64,000 nucleotides of DNA from an uncultured Psychroserpens sp. (GTDB taxonomy: Bacteria > Bacteroidota > Bacteroidia > Flavobacteriales > Flavobacteriaceae): NCBI GenBank assembly GCA_947488655.1, contig CANKZZ010000005.1, forward strand, positions 421,356 through 485,355, in the 5' to 3' direction. Each line of letters begins with the position of its first letter. The first letter of the stretch is position 1. A model generated the notes under the pieces. The model did not search any database and was not told where the DNA came from. It saw nothing but the letters and a program-made list of their open reading frames with translations. Made by a program: the position numbers and the translations under genes. Positions 38,418 to 47,855 of this stretch are shown piece after piece.

Positions 38418-39418
38418 AAACTCACGAAACTTATATAAAACGCTGTATTGAAATCGCCAAAAGCGGTTTAGGCATCACTGCTCCAAACCCTATGGTTGGT
38501 AGCGTTATTGTACACAACAACAAAATTATTGGTGAAGGTTATACGAGTGCTTATGGTGGACATCACGCAGAAGTGAATGCAATCAACTCTGTAGAAAACA
38601 AAGAATTGCTCAAAGACGCGACGCTTTATGTGACATTGGAACCTTGTTCTCACTTCGGAAAAACGCCTCCTTGCAGTGATTTAATTATAAAGCATAAAAT
38701 TGCGAATGTCGTTATTGGCTGTGTTGATGATAATCCTGAAGTTGCAGGAAAAGGTATAGCAAAACTGAAAGCTGCTGGATGTAATGTCACAGTTGGTATA
38801 CTAGAAACCGAATGTAAAGCTCATCACAAACGCTTTTTTACGTTTCACAATAAAAAGCGTCCTTATATTATATTAAAATGGGCTCAAACTGCAAATGGGT
38901 TTATTGCACCTTTAGAAAAAGACGAAAAGAAACCCGTTTGGATTACCAATAAATACTCCAGACAATTAGTACATAAATGGAGAGCCGAAGAACAAGCTAT
39001 TTTGGTTGGCACTAATACCGTAATTGAAGATAATCCAAGTTTAACGGTTCGTGATTGGACAGGTAGCAATCCTATTCGTGTAGTTATAGATAGAGAATTA
39101 AAATTATCTCAAGAACTTTCGGTGTTTAGCGCTGACACTGAAACCATAATTATTTCACAAAAAGATATTGATTTTAAAAATAACGTAGCAAAACAAGTCG
39201 CGACACATTTACATTTAAAAAACATAAACTCTGTAATCATAGAAGGAGGATCTAAAATGCTTCAAACCTTTATTGATGCAAATTTATGGGATGAAGCTCG
39301 TGTGTTTACAGGACCTACAACTTTTAAAAATGGAATTAAAGCACCTAAATTTGAAGGAAAGCTCATTTCCGAAGAAAAAATAACAGACGATACATTACAT
39401 ATATATGTCAACAATTAA
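38414..39418 (+). CDS. ribD: Bifunctional riboflavin biosynthesis deaminase/reductase RibD
   Basis: RibD deaminates the diaminopyrimidine intermediate and reduces its ribose side chain in riboflavin synthesis. The N-terminal deaminase keeps zinc ligands in GGHHAEVNAI and EPCSHFGKTPPC; the C-terminal reductase (from about 150) contains LKWAQTANGFIAP, LVGTNTVIEDNPSLTVR and VIIEGGSKMLQTFI. The start is TTG at 38414, overlapping the preceding stop by 4 bp; 334 residues is normal. No FMN riboswitch is visible, as expected inside an operon. Confidence 0.95.
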   Translation: MKTHETYIKRCIEIAKSGLGITAPNPMVGSVIVHNNKIIGEGYTSAYGGHHAEVNAINSVENKELLKDATLYVTLEPCSHFGKTPPCSDLIIKHKIANVVIGCVDDNPEVAGKGIAKLKAAGCNVTVGILETECKAHHKRFFTFHNKKRPYIILKWAQTANGFIAPLEKDEKKPVWITNKYSRQLVHKWRAEEQAILVGTNTVIEDNPSLTVRDWTGSNPIRVVIDRELKLSQELSVFSADTETIIISQKDIDFKNNVAKQVATHLHLKNINSVIIEGGSKMLQTFIDANLWDEARVFTGPTTFKNGIKAPKFEGKLISEEKITDDTLHIYVNN

Positions 39419-40022
39419 AACACTCATTTTCGATTTTGGAGATGTATTTATCAATTTAGATAAGCAAGGCGCTATGACAAATGCGTTAGAATTATTTGAA
39501 GTCGATGAATTACCCGAAGAACTCGTTTCTATAAATACCTTATACGAGCAAGGGTTAATTTCTACGGAAGAATTTATTGAGTTCTACACAGATAATTTTC
39601 CTAAACTGTCAAAAAAAGAAATCATAGACGCTTGGAATTATATCTTAAAAGATTTTCCTCAGCACAGATTAGAATTTATAAAACAACTTGCTAAAGACAA
39701 GACTTATAAACTAATATTATTGAGTAATACTAACGATTTACATATTAGTTGGATTGCTAAAAACGTATCTTTTTATGAAGATTTTAAAGCGTGTTTTGAT
39801 AAATTTTATCTCTCTCATGAGATTTATTTAAGAAAACCTAATGCAGATATTTATGAATTTGTATTAGGTGAAAATAAGCTAAATGCAAACGAGTGTATTT
39901 TTATTGATGACACTAAAGACAATACAGATACTGCTGCAGCTATGGGATTAAACGTATGGCATATTGATGAAACCAAACAAGACATCGTAGATTTATTTAC
40001 TATTAATAAAGAGTTATTTTGA
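39405..40022 (+). CDS. HAD-superfamily hydrolase
   Basis: A 205-residue phosphatase-like protein with HAD motifs in order: FDFGDVFINLD (nucleophile Asp10), LLSNTN (motif II), a Lys region LRKPNADIYEF (motif III) and FIDDTKDNTDTA (motif IV). The cap is a small helical bundle (subclass IA). The usual substrates are small phosphomonoesters. Its ATG lies 14 bp inside the end of ribD, raising the possibility that it is the missing pyrimidine phosphatase of riboflavin synthesis, a step usually done by HAD enzymes; that is only suggested by location. Confidence 0.9.
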   Translation: MSTIKTLIFDFGDVFINLDKQGAMTNALELFEVDELPEELVSINTLYEQGLISTEEFIEFYTDNFPKLSKKEIIDAWNYILKDFPQHRLEFIKQLAKDKTYKLILLSNTNDLHISWIAKNVSFYEDFKACFDKFYLSHEIYLRKPNADIYEFVLGENKLNANECIFIDDTKDNTDTAAAMGLNVWHIDETKQDIVDLFTINKELF

Positions 40023-40882
40023 TTTATTTACTACTAAGCATCTTAGCCTCTACGTTTATATTTATAATTTTTAAATTATTTGAAAAATATAATATCAACA
40101 CGCTTCAAGCTATTGTAATTAATTATTTTATGGCTTGTATTATTGGCTTAGTCATGTATGATGAGCCTATAAATATAAACACTATCATTACCTCAAAATG
40201 GATTTATGGCGCCATTGGATTAGGATTTTTATTCATTGCTATATTTAATGTCATGGCATTAACAGCACAGCGCAACGGTCTCTCTGTAGCGTCTGTAGCG
40301 TCAAAAATGAGTGTTATTATCCCAATAATATTTGGAATATATGTTTATAACGAAGGTGCTGGTTTACAAAAAATTATTGGTATTGTATTGGCATTGGTTT
40401 CTGTCTACTTGAGCTCTATTAAATCAAAACATATAAATGAGCCTAGTAAAAGCATTTTGTTACCCATCTTATTATTTTTTGGGTCTGGCGCAATAGATAC
40501 ATCTATAAAATATATAGAGACAACATATTTACCAGAAAATGGTATACCTATTTTTTCGGCTACAATTTTTGCATTCGCATTTGTTATAGGTTCTTGTATT
40601 TTAATTTTTAAAGCTCTAAAAAAATCTTTAAAATTTCCGCTTAAAACCATAGTAGGTGGTATAGCTTTAGGTATTGTAAACTACTGCTCTATTTACTTTT
40701 TACTTAAAGCACTTAATCATGAGAGTTTAGAAAGCTCAACTTTATTTACAGTAAATAATGTAGCCATAGTTATGATATCTACACTTTTAGGTTTACTCTT
40801 ATTTAAGGAGCACATTTCTAAAATTAATTGGGCAGGCATTTTATTGGCTATCGTTTCTATAGTAATTGTAACTTTAGCATAA
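40019..40882 (+). CDS. EamA/DMT-family transporter
   Basis: Ten hydrophobic helices arranged as two EamA repeats fill this 287-residue protein (for example LASTFIFIIFKLFEKY in the first repeat and VAIVMISTLLGLLLFKEHI in the last). Members move metabolites across the inner membrane, often out of the cell; the substrate here is unknown. The start is TTG at 40019, which overlaps the HAD stop by 4 bp. The YigZ gene starts directly after its stop. Confidence 0.88.
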   Translation: MIYLLLSILASTFIFIIFKLFEKYNINTLQAIVINYFMACIIGLVMYDEPININTIITSKWIYGAIGLGFLFIAIFNVMALTAQRNGLSVASVASKMSVIIPIIFGIYVYNEGAGLQKIIGIVLALVSVYLSSIKSKHINEPSKSILLPILLFFGSGAIDTSIKYIETTYLPENGIPIFSATIFAFAFVIGSCILIFKALKKSLKFPLKTIVGGIALGIVNYCSIYFLLKALNHESLESSTLFTVNNVAIVMISTLLGLLLFKEHISKINWAGILLAIVSIVIVTLA

Positions 40883-41503
40883 ATGGAAATTACAGACATT
40901 TATAAAACAATAACCAAACCATCTCCCGAAGTGCTATTTAAGGATAGAAATAGTAAGTTTTATGGATATGCGTTTCCTATTTCTTCGGAAGATGAAGTCA
41001 AACAACATATAGAAGATCTTAAAAAACAACACCATCAAGCGAGACATTGGTGTTACGCATACCAATTAGGAAAGCAAGAACAAGACTATGTTTTTAGAGC
41101 CAATGATGATGGAGAACCTAATAATAGCGCAGGAATGCCAATTTATGGGCAAATACAATCTTTTGAAGTTACTAACATACTTATAGTTGTAGTACGATAT
41201 TTTGGTGGCACCAAACTTGGTGTTGGAGGATTAATTAATGCGTATAGAACTGGAGCACAATTAGCACTAGAAGCTTCTAAAATTGTTACTAAAACAGTTA
41301 ATGTTGATTATGCCATTTCTTTTGATTATAAAAACATGAATAAAGTCATGAGAATAGTTAAAGAGAAAAATTTAAATATTATAAATCAAACTTTAGAATT
41401 AAGTTGCGAAATTATAATTTCGGTAAGATTAAAAGATGCGAACGCTATTTTTGAAATTTTTGATACACTTTACGAAATAAACATCAAGAATTTGAACGAT
41501 TAA
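40883..41503 (+). CDS. YigZ/IMPACT family protein
   Basis: The N-terminal domain shows the IMPACT/UPF0029 signature: SKFYGYAFPISSEDEV, QARHWCYAYQLG, RANDDGEPNNSAGMPI and VVRYFGGTKLGVGGLINAY. A ferredoxin-like C-terminal domain follows (about 135-206). Bacterial YigZ proteins bind RNA or ribosomes, but the function is undefined. The start codon directly follows the stop of the DMT transporter. Its 3' end overlaps the convergent thioesterase by 4 bp. Confidence 0.92.
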   Translation: MEITDIYKTITKPSPEVLFKDRNSKFYGYAFPISSEDEVKQHIEDLKKQHHQARHWCYAYQLGKQEQDYVFRANDDGEPNNSAGMPIYGQIQSFEVTNILIVVVRYFGGTKLGVGGLINAYRTGAQLALEASKIVTKTVNVDYAISFDYKNMNKVMRIVKEKNLNIINQTLELSCEIIISVRLKDANAIFEIFDTLYEINIKNLND

Positions 41504-41910
41504 ATTTGCAGTTTGTCTAAAATATATTTTGGACATCTTGTAGGTCGATTCTTAACAACGTCCATAAATACTAAAATAGAATTTCCGGTCGCTAAAATTT
41601 CATTGTTCTCATTTAAGATTTCATAATCAAATTCTATTTTTACAGTTGGCGTTTTAACGAGTTTAGTTTTAACTTTAATGAGATCGTCATAACGTGCTGA
41701 CTTTTTGTAATTTATACTTAAAGAAACAACTGGCAACATAACTCCTTCTTCCTCCATCTTTCTGTAAGACAAGCCCATACTTCTTAACCACTCTGTTCTA
41801 CCTATCTCAAAATATTGAGCATAATTACCATGATAAACAACTCCCATTTGGTCAGTTTCTCCATAACGCACTCTAAATTGTATTTCATCGTATTTGGAAT
41901 GATTCTCCAT
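41500..41910 (-). CDS. Acyl-CoA thioesterase, 4-hydroxybenzoyl-CoA type (YbgC-like)
   Basis: This 136-residue hotdog-fold enzyme has the 4HBT signature RVRYGETDQMGVVYHGNYAQYFEIGR in two parts: the active-site Asp in ETDQMG and the YHGNYAQYFE loop. It hydrolyses short or medium acyl-CoA thioesters in the cytoplasm. Its divergent position before dnaA is common in Flavobacteriia. Confidence 0.92.
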   Translation of the reverse strand: MENHSKYDEIQFRVRYGETDQMGVVYHGNYAQYFEIGRTEWLRSMGLSYRKMEEEGVMLPVVSLSINYKKSARYDDLIKVKTKLVKTPTVKIEFDYEILNENNEILATGNSILVFMDVVKNRPTRCPKYILDKLQI

Positions 41911-42098
41911 ATTTTCTGATATTTTTTTTGTAATTTCGATTCGAATTAAACATGAGAAAAAATTTCTAATTAATCAACTTCTTTTGATTTTTTTATTAAG
42001 AAATTTGTTCACATATTTGTCACCTAAAATGTTTGAAGAGAAACTCAGATTTCTCTTTTTTTTGCTAACTAACGAACAATACAAAATTAACTTAAAGA

Positions 42099-43526
42099 AT
42101 GGATGTAACTGCGAAATCGGTATGGGATAACTGTCTTTCATTTATTAAAGATAATATTCAACCTCAAGCTTACAAAACCTGGTTTGAACCTATAATAGCA
42201 GTTAAGCTAACAGATAATGCCTTAAGCATCCAAGTACCTAGTAAATTTTTCTATGAATGGTTAGAAGAGCACTACGTTAAAATTTTAAAAGTAGCGCTAA
42301 CAAAACAGTTAGGAGAATCTGCAAAATTGGTTTACGTTATCAAAATGGAAAACACATATGGTAATAAGCAACCATTTACAGAAAAAATTCCTAGCTCAAA
42401 CCGTGGCGCTTTAAAATCTCAAGACGTAGACGTACCATTAAATAATAAAAATCCACAACTCAAAAATCCATTTGTAATTCCTGGAATTAGAAATGTAAAA
42501 ATTGAATCACAACTTAACCCTAATTATAGTTTCGAGAATTTCTTAGAAGGAGATTCTAACCGTTTGGCAAGAAACGCAGGATTAGCAGTTGCAAACAAAC
42601 CTGGAGGCACGTCATTTAATCCATTATTAATTTTTGGAGGAGTTGGTCTAGGAAAAACACATTTAGCTCATGCTATTGGTGTAGATATCAAAGATAAATA
42701 TCCTGAAAAAACGGTTTTATATATTTCTGCGGAAAAGTTTACACAACAATATATAGATTCTGTTAAAAAGAATAATAGAAACGATTTTATTCATTTCTAT
42801 CAAATTATAGATGTATTAATTATAGATGACGTACAGTTCTTATCTGGAAAATCAGGAACTCAAGATGTATTCTTCCATATATTTAATCATCTACATCAAA
42901 ACGGAAAACAAGTTATATTAACGAGTGATAAAGCTCCTGTTGATATGCAAGATATAGAACAACGTTTATTATCTCGTTTTAAATGGGGACTTTCGGCAGA
43001 ATTGCAAAGTCCAGATTTTGAAACAAGAGTTTCAATTCTTAAAAACAAACTCTATAGAGATGGTGTAGAAATGCAAGATGACATTATCGAGTATGTTGCA
43101 AAACATATTAAAACCAACGTTAGAGAATTAGAAGGTGCAATCATATCTTTAATTGCTCAATCATCTTTCAACAAAAAAGAAATTACAATAAATCTAGCCA
43201 AAGAAATTGTAGAGAAATTTGTTAAGAATACAAAACGCGAAGTTTCTATTGACTATATACAAAAGGTTGTTTCAGATTATTTCCAGATGGATGTAAGCAC
43301 ATTACAATCTAAAACAAGAAAACGCCATATTGTACAAGCCAGACAACTAGCAATGTTTTTTGCTAAAAAATACACTAAAGCCTCTTTAGCTAGTATTGGT
43401 TCTCAAATTGGCAAACGTGATCATGCAACCGTACTTCATGCTTGTAAAACTGTTGATAATTTATCATCTACAGATAAGCAATTTAGAAAATACGTAGAAG
43501 ATCTCTCTAAAAAATTATCCTTATAA
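42099..43526 (+). CDS. dnaA: Chromosomal replication initiator DnaA
   Basis: DnaA opens the replication origin. All four domains are present in 475 residues: domain I (about 1-90), a variable linker, the AAA+ domain with Walker A GGVGLGKTH and Walker B IDDVQF, and the C-terminal box-binding domain with the GKRDHATVLHACKTV signature. The 188-bp upstream region contains TTTGTTCACA, a weak resemblance to a DnaA box, but no cluster of TTATCCACA-type boxes; the origin is therefore probably elsewhere, as is often the case in Bacteroidota. No promoter with good spacing could be fixed. Confidence 0.97.
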   Translation: MDVTAKSVWDNCLSFIKDNIQPQAYKTWFEPIIAVKLTDNALSIQVPSKFFYEWLEEHYVKILKVALTKQLGESAKLVYVIKMENTYGNKQPFTEKIPSSNRGALKSQDVDVPLNNKNPQLKNPFVIPGIRNVKIESQLNPNYSFENFLEGDSNRLARNAGLAVANKPGGTSFNPLLIFGGVGLGKTHLAHAIGVDIKDKYPEKTVLYISAEKFTQQYIDSVKKNNRNDFIHFYQIIDVLIIDDVQFLSGKSGTQDVFFHIFNHLHQNGKQVILTSDKAPVDMQDIEQRLLSRFKWGLSAELQSPDFETRVSILKNKLYRDGVEMQDDIIEYVAKHIKTNVRELEGAIISLIAQSSFNKKEITINLAKEIVEKFVKNTKREVSIDYIQKVVSDYFQMDVSTLQSKTRKRHIVQARQLAMFFAKKYTKASLASIGSQIGKRDHATVLHACKTVDNLSSTDKQFRKYVEDLSKKLSL

Positions 43527-43536
43527 TTTACTTATT

Positions 43537-44004
43537 ATGACGAGTATTCTAATGGTTTGTTTAGGCAATATATGTCGCTCTCCATTAGCTCATGGTATAT
43601 TAGAATCAAAGTTACCTAAAGATCAATTTTATGTAGACTCAGCAGGTACTGCTAATTATCACGTAGGTGATCTACCAGACCAACGCTCAATAGCAGTTGC
43701 CAAAGCAAATGGTATCGATATAACACATCAACGTGGCAGACAATTTAAAGTAGCAGACTTTGACACTTTTGATTATATCTACGTCATGGATCATTCTAAT
43801 TTTGAGAATGTTATCAAACTTGCAAGAAATACTAATGATATCGCAAAAGTAAAACTCATTTTAGAAGTTGATGATACTATCACAGATAAACGCGTACCAG
43901 ATCCTTATTATGGAGGAGACTCTGGTTTTGTCAATGTTTTTGAGCTTTTAGATACTGCTACGAGCATTATTTCTAAAGATCTCTTAAAGCCTTCCTCAAA
44001 TTAA
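43537..44004 (+). CDS. Low molecular weight protein-tyrosine phosphatase
   Basis: The P-loop CLGNICRS (Cys8 and Arg14 of CX5R) starts the protein and the general-acid Asp is in DPYYGG near the C-terminus; 155 residues is typical. It removes phosphate from tyrosine in proteins, often those controlling polysaccharide export, though no tyrosine kinase is visible here. It starts 11 bp after dnaA and is probably on the same transcript. Confidence 0.93.
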   Translation: MTSILMVCLGNICRSPLAHGILESKLPKDQFYVDSAGTANYHVGDLPDQRSIAVAKANGIDITHQRGRQFKVADFDTFDYIYVMDHSNFENVIKLARNTNDIAKVKLILEVDDTITDKRVPDPYYGGDSGFVNVFELLDTATSIISKDLLKPSSN

Positions 44005-44054
44005 TTGATATAGCTAACGCTTATTTTTTTGTATTTTGTAAAAAATTCCTGAAA

Positions 44055-45464
44055 ATGAAAAAAATTACATTTTTAATCGTTTCCTTTTTTGCGTCATTAA
44101 CATTTGCTCAAGAAATTGTTTTAGAATCATTTTCTACAGGCCTATCAAGTCCTGTAAACATAAAGCATGCTGGAGATGACAGACTCTTTGTTGTAGAAAG
44201 AGATGGTATTATAAAAATCATTAACGCAGATGGCACTGTAAACTCTACAAATTTTTTAGACATTAATGATAGAGTTGTAGATTTTGGTGGTGAGCAAGGT
44301 TTATTGGCTGTGGCATTTCATCCAGATTATGCTACAAATGGTTTTTTCTATGTTAACTATATAGATAATAATCAAGATACAGTAATTTCTAGATTTACAC
44401 GTAGTTCATTTGGTGTAGCAGACCCGAACTCTGAGGTTGAATTAATAAGCGTAACGCAACCTTTTTCTAATCACAACGGTGGAGATTTACATTTTGGACC
44501 GGACGGTTACTTATATATTTCATTAGGTGATGGAGGTTCTGGTGGAGATCCAGGAAATAGAGCTCAAAGCTTAAATACTTTATTAGGTAAAATACTAAGA
44601 ATTGATGTGGACGTAACAGAAGCTCAAATAGCTGCTGGAACCACATATCTCATACCTGCAGACAACCCATTTATAAGTGACACCGCAGCTTTAGACGAAA
44701 TTTGGTCTTTTGGACTAAGAAATACCTGGAAATTCTCATTTGATAGAACCACAGGAGATTTATGGTCTGCAGATGTGGGCCAAAATCAAATAGAAGAAAT
44801 TAATAAAGCCGATGCATCATCTACTGGAGGCGAAAATTATGGTTGGAAATGTTTTGAAGGTAATAGCGTTTTTCAAAATTCAACATATTGCAACACAATT
44901 AATCACGAAACTCCTGTAGCGCAATACACTCACAGTAGTACAGGTGGTTGCTCTATAACTGGTGGTTATGTTTATAGAGGTGCAACGCAAACCACTTTAC
45001 AAGGTTTATACTTTTTTGCAGATTTTTGTTCAGATGATATTGGTTATGTTGAAGAAACTACTCCAGGTAATTATGATATCACTTTTGTAGAAGATCTCTC
45101 TGGTATAGGCATCTCTGCTTTTGGAGAAGATGTAAATGGAGAGTTGTACGTTGTAAGTTTATTTCAAGGATCTATTTTTAAAATGAACGAAGAGCTTTTA
45201 AGCGTAGATGAACAGTCAATTACAGAAATTAAAATGTATCCAAATCCAGCAAAAAATCTTTTAACTATAGATGCATCAAACACCTCAAATCAAGTAGCCT
45301 CAATTACAATTCATGATTTACAAGGAAAATTAATTCTAACACAGTCAAACTTTGAGGATCAAATGATTAGAATCTCTACGGAAATGTTAACTACCGGATT
45401 GTACCTCATAGAAATTAAAAATTCTAAAGGTAATAGAAGCATACGTAAACTTATGATTGAGTAA
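44055..45464 (+). CDS. Secreted PQQ-dependent sugar dehydrogenase-like protein with T9SS sorting domain
   Basis: A signal peptide (about 1-18) is followed by a six-bladed GSDH-type propeller: HAGDDRLFVVERDG, GLLAVAFHPDY, the NHNGGDLHFGPDGYLYISLGDGG calcium/PQQ segment in two motifs, LRNTWKFSFD and GENYGWKCFEG. A type A sorting domain closes the 469-residue protein (MYPNPAKNLLTIDASN ... GLYLIEIKNSKG). It likely oxidises sugars outside the cell, or is a non-enzymatic propeller of the HHIP-like type; the cofactor cannot be proven from sequence. Confidence 0.9.
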   Translation: MKKITFLIVSFFASLTFAQEIVLESFSTGLSSPVNIKHAGDDRLFVVERDGIIKIINADGTVNSTNFLDINDRVVDFGGEQGLLAVAFHPDYATNGFFYVNYIDNNQDTVISRFTRSSFGVADPNSEVELISVTQPFSNHNGGDLHFGPDGYLYISLGDGGSGGDPGNRAQSLNTLLGKILRIDVDVTEAQIAAGTTYLIPADNPFISDTAALDEIWSFGLRNTWKFSFDRTTGDLWSADVGQNQIEEINKADASSTGGENYGWKCFEGNSVFQNSTYCNTINHETPVAQYTHSSTGGCSITGGYVYRGATQTTLQGLYFFADFCSDDIGYVEETTPGNYDITFVEDLSGIGISAFGEDVNGELYVVSLFQGSIFKMNEELLSVDEQSITEIKMYPNPAKNLLTIDASNTSNQVASITIHDLQGKLILTQSNFEDQMIRISTEMLTTGLYLIEIKNSKGNRSIRKLMIE

Positions 45465-45466
45465 TA

Positions 45467-46183
45467 ATGACAAACAACTTTGGAAAACTTTATCTTATTC
45501 CTACACGACTTGGAGACAATCCTCCTTTAGAAGTCTTGCCTATTTCAGTAAAAAAAATCATTGAATTACTAGATGATTATATTGTTGAGAATGAAAAAAC
45601 TGCTCGCAGGTTTATAAAAAAAGTAGATTCTCGAAAACAACAATCTACTTTAAAATTTAAACTGTTAAATAAATATACACTTCCCGAAGAGACACAAAAT
45701 TTTCTTGACGATTGTAAAAACGGTAAATCAATGGGTTTACTATCTGAAGCTGGTTGTCCTGGTATTGCAGATCCTGGTGCAGACATTGTAAAATTAGCAC
45801 ACGAAAACAATATACAAGTTGTGCCACTCGTTGGGCCATCTTCTATTGTATTAGCTTTAATGAGCTCAGGAATGAATGGTCAATCATTTGCTTTTAATGG
45901 TTATATACCAATTGATAAAGCCGAACGTAAAGCATCACTTAAACGATTAGAACGTTTATCTTTTGAACAAAATCAAACCCAATTATTTATAGAAACTCCA
46001 TATCGTAATAATAAAATCCTAGAAGATATTTGCGCTATATTACATCCTAATACGAGAGTTTGCATTGCTTGTGATATTACATTACCTTCAGAATATATTA
46101 AAACAATGACCGTTAGCGAATGGAAACATGCTAAGGTAGACTTACATAAGCGACCAGCAATATTTGTAATTCACAAAGATTAA
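45467..46183 (+). CDS. SAM-dependent methyltransferase of the tetrapyrrole-methylase/RsmI fold
   Basis: The 238-residue protein has the RsmI-type core: GKLYLIPTRLGDNP at the start, LLSEAGCPGIADPGADIVKLA, VVPLVGPSSIVLALMSSGMNG and FIETPYRN. It is shorter than RsmI and differs in the N-terminal motif (RsmI: ...VATPIGN), so it may not methylate the same 16S rRNA site; I give no symbol. It follows the sugar dehydrogenase by 2 bp but shares no evident function. Confidence 0.9.
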   Translation: MTNNFGKLYLIPTRLGDNPPLEVLPISVKKIIELLDDYIVENEKTARRFIKKVDSRKQQSTLKFKLLNKYTLPEETQNFLDDCKNGKSMGLLSEAGCPGIADPGADIVKLAHENNIQVVPLVGPSSIVLALMSSGMNGQSFAFNGYIPIDKAERKASLKRLERLSFEQNQTQLFIETPYRNNKILEDICAILHPNTRVCIACDITLPSEYIKTMTVSEWKHAKVDLHKRPAIFVIHKD

Positions 46184-46184
46184 A

Positions 46185-46973
46185 ATGAGACCTAAAATTC
46201 TTATAATAATCTTATGCATAACTTCTAATTTTTATGCTCAAGAAAAGGATTTTTATGTTACAGATAACTCTTATCATAATTTATACAAAACGAATAATGT
46301 AAAAACTATAACAACTTATAATACCAATACATTAAGTGATTATAGCGATGAAAGAGTTTTAGAAAGCGTTGTACAAATTGACAGAGAAGGCAATATTATA
46401 AAAGAAGTCGAGTATGGAGAGAATGGTGAAATTGATATAGAAATAAGTCATACATATAATAATAATCATCAAATACAACAAACAGACTGGTTATGGCATG
46501 ATGACAACAGTCTTGATATCACAACTTACACCTATAGTAAAAACGGTAGATTGAAAAAAAGTTGTGATTATTATAAAAAAATAAACACGCAAAATTTTGT
46601 ATTAGAAAACTGCGACTCTTATAGCTATAAGAAAAATAGTATAGATAAAGTTAAATCTTCAAAAAACAATACAATTACATATTACTTCAAGAAAAACGAT
46701 AGTATCATATCTAAATACAACAGTGAAAACAAATTTGTAAGTAACTATATCAATGGAAATATTGTACTACTTCATTTAAATAATAGCATAAGCACATTTT
46801 ATAGAAACTCATTAAATCAAACAACTAAGATAATTACACGAGATATAGAAGGCTACCTAGTAGAAACTTATGAGTTTGAGTATAATGTAGGATTACTCAA
46901 TAAAATCTTAAAAATGAATAATGTTGGAGCTGTGCATGAAATTTCAAAAATAGAATATGAATATTATCATTAA
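46185..46973 (+). CDS. Secreted hypothetical protein, RHS/YD-like beta repeats
   Basis: A signal peptide (about 1-18, ending NFYAQ) precedes 244 residues of beta-rich sequence dominated by Asn, Lys, Ser and Tyr. Phrases such as REGNIIKEVEYGENGEIDIEISHTY, LDITTYTYSKNGRLKK and YLVETYEFEYN resemble the short YD/RHS-type or MORN-like strands of wall-bound proteins, but the fit is weak. There is no sorting domain. It starts 2 bp after the methyltransferase and ends before a bidirectional terminator. Function unknown. Confidence 0.72.
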   Translation: MRPKILIIILCITSNFYAQEKDFYVTDNSYHNLYKTNNVKTITTYNTNTLSDYSDERVLESVVQIDREGNIIKEVEYGENGEIDIEISHTYNNNHQIQQTDWLWHDDNSLDITTYTYSKNGRLKKSCDYYKKINTQNFVLENCDSYSYKKNSIDKVKSSKNNTITYYFKKNDSIISKYNSENKFVSNYINGNIVLLHLNNSISTFYRNSLNQTTKIITRDIEGYLVETYEFEYNVGLLNKILKMNNVGAVHEISKIEYEYYH

Positions 46974-46996
46974 TTGTGTCTAAACAGGGTACAAAA

Positions 46997-47032
46997 AAAA
47001 AACAGAAAGCATAAAATCAACTTTCTGTTTTA
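46997..47032. terminator. Bidirectional terminator between convergent genes
   Basis: AAAACAGAAAG and CTTTCTGTTTT pair across an 11-base loop with A-run on the left and T-run on the right, between the end of the 46185 gene (+) and the 47062 gene (-). Confidence 0.78.
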
Positions 47033-47061
47033 ATAATTAATGAGTTTTAATATAAAGCTTC

Positions 47062-47748
47062 TTACAAAATGGCTTTTGCTTTTTTATCTGCTTCTATAAA
47101 TGACGTATCGTAACCAGAAAACTTTTTCATGTAATATTTTACCGAAGACCCATATGCATCGGCTTTGTTTGTTTTCCCGTAGCTTCTTAAAAACTTCTTC
47201 ACACTTCCTGGTCCTGCAAGATGTGCAGCTGCCAAAATTCCAGATTCAGTAATTTTTACACCACTAATTTTTTTACCTTCAAATCGTTTTATATCTTTTC
47301 TTAGTATCCATTTGTTGCGTTCAGCATTGGCTAAAAATGCTTTCTCTTGAAGTTCTGGATTATACAAAAACTGGTTAGGATTATAAATACCTATAAGTTT
47401 TAACGTCTCTGCACCAAATTGATATTTTCCTAAATAACCTAAAGTATTTACAGAAAAATAATTACCTCTAGACTCTTTGAATGCCAGTGCTTCTTTAAAA
47501 CCAATATAAGATTTCCCCAAATATGGAAAATATACATAAGTTGATTGAAAAGGATTTGATAATTGAATTTGCTCAAAATCTACATCATCATTTAAAGAGG
47601 TTAAATTATGACTCATATCATAATTAAGTTCTAAACCTGCAGTAGAATAATCTTCAAAATTTAATGAATTTTGAGGTTTAAGAGCCAAGAAAAGCATGGC
47701 GCAAATAGCTAATGGAACAACGAAATAATTACTTACTTTTTTTATCAT
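47062..47748 (-). CDS. Secreted lysozyme/transglycosylase-like protein
   Basis: After a membrane anchor or signal (about 8-24) and a low-complexity region, residues 95-200 form a lysozyme-like domain: ALAFKESRGNY with the probable catalytic Glu, NTLGYLGKYQFGAETL, and ESGILAAAHLAGPGSVKKFL. This pattern is that of transglycosylases that cut peptidoglycan glycan strands. Its neighbours upstream (DUF2279 protein, mltG, dapF) also relate to the envelope. Full cleavage activity is inferred. The domain sits close to the C-terminus of the 228-residue protein. Confidence 0.8.
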   Translation of the reverse strand: MIKKVSNYFVVPLAICAMLFLALKPQNSLNFEDYSTAGLELNYDMSHNLTSLNDDVDFEQIQLSNPFQSTYVYFPYLGKSYIGFKEALAFKESRGNYFSVNTLGYLGKYQFGAETLKLIGIYNPNQFLYNPELQEKAFLANAERNKWILRKDIKRFEGKKISGVKITESGILAAAHLAGPGSVKKFLRSYGKTNKADAYGSSVKYYMKKFSGYDTSFIEADKKAKAIL

Positions 47749-47855
47749 AAAGCTTATTTTCTTTAAGACCTAATGTCCCCTAAACAGTCCTAAAATTTCA
47801 GCATGCAAATATACGCTTTTTTTTAACTTACTGAAAATAAGCTGTTAAAGTGTTG

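Noticed and set aside
41911..42098. Replication origin (oriC) upstream of dnaA
   Set aside because: Only a weak TTTGTTCACA resembles a DnaA box and no cluster or AT-rich repeat array is seen; the origin of Bacteroidota is often away from dnaA.
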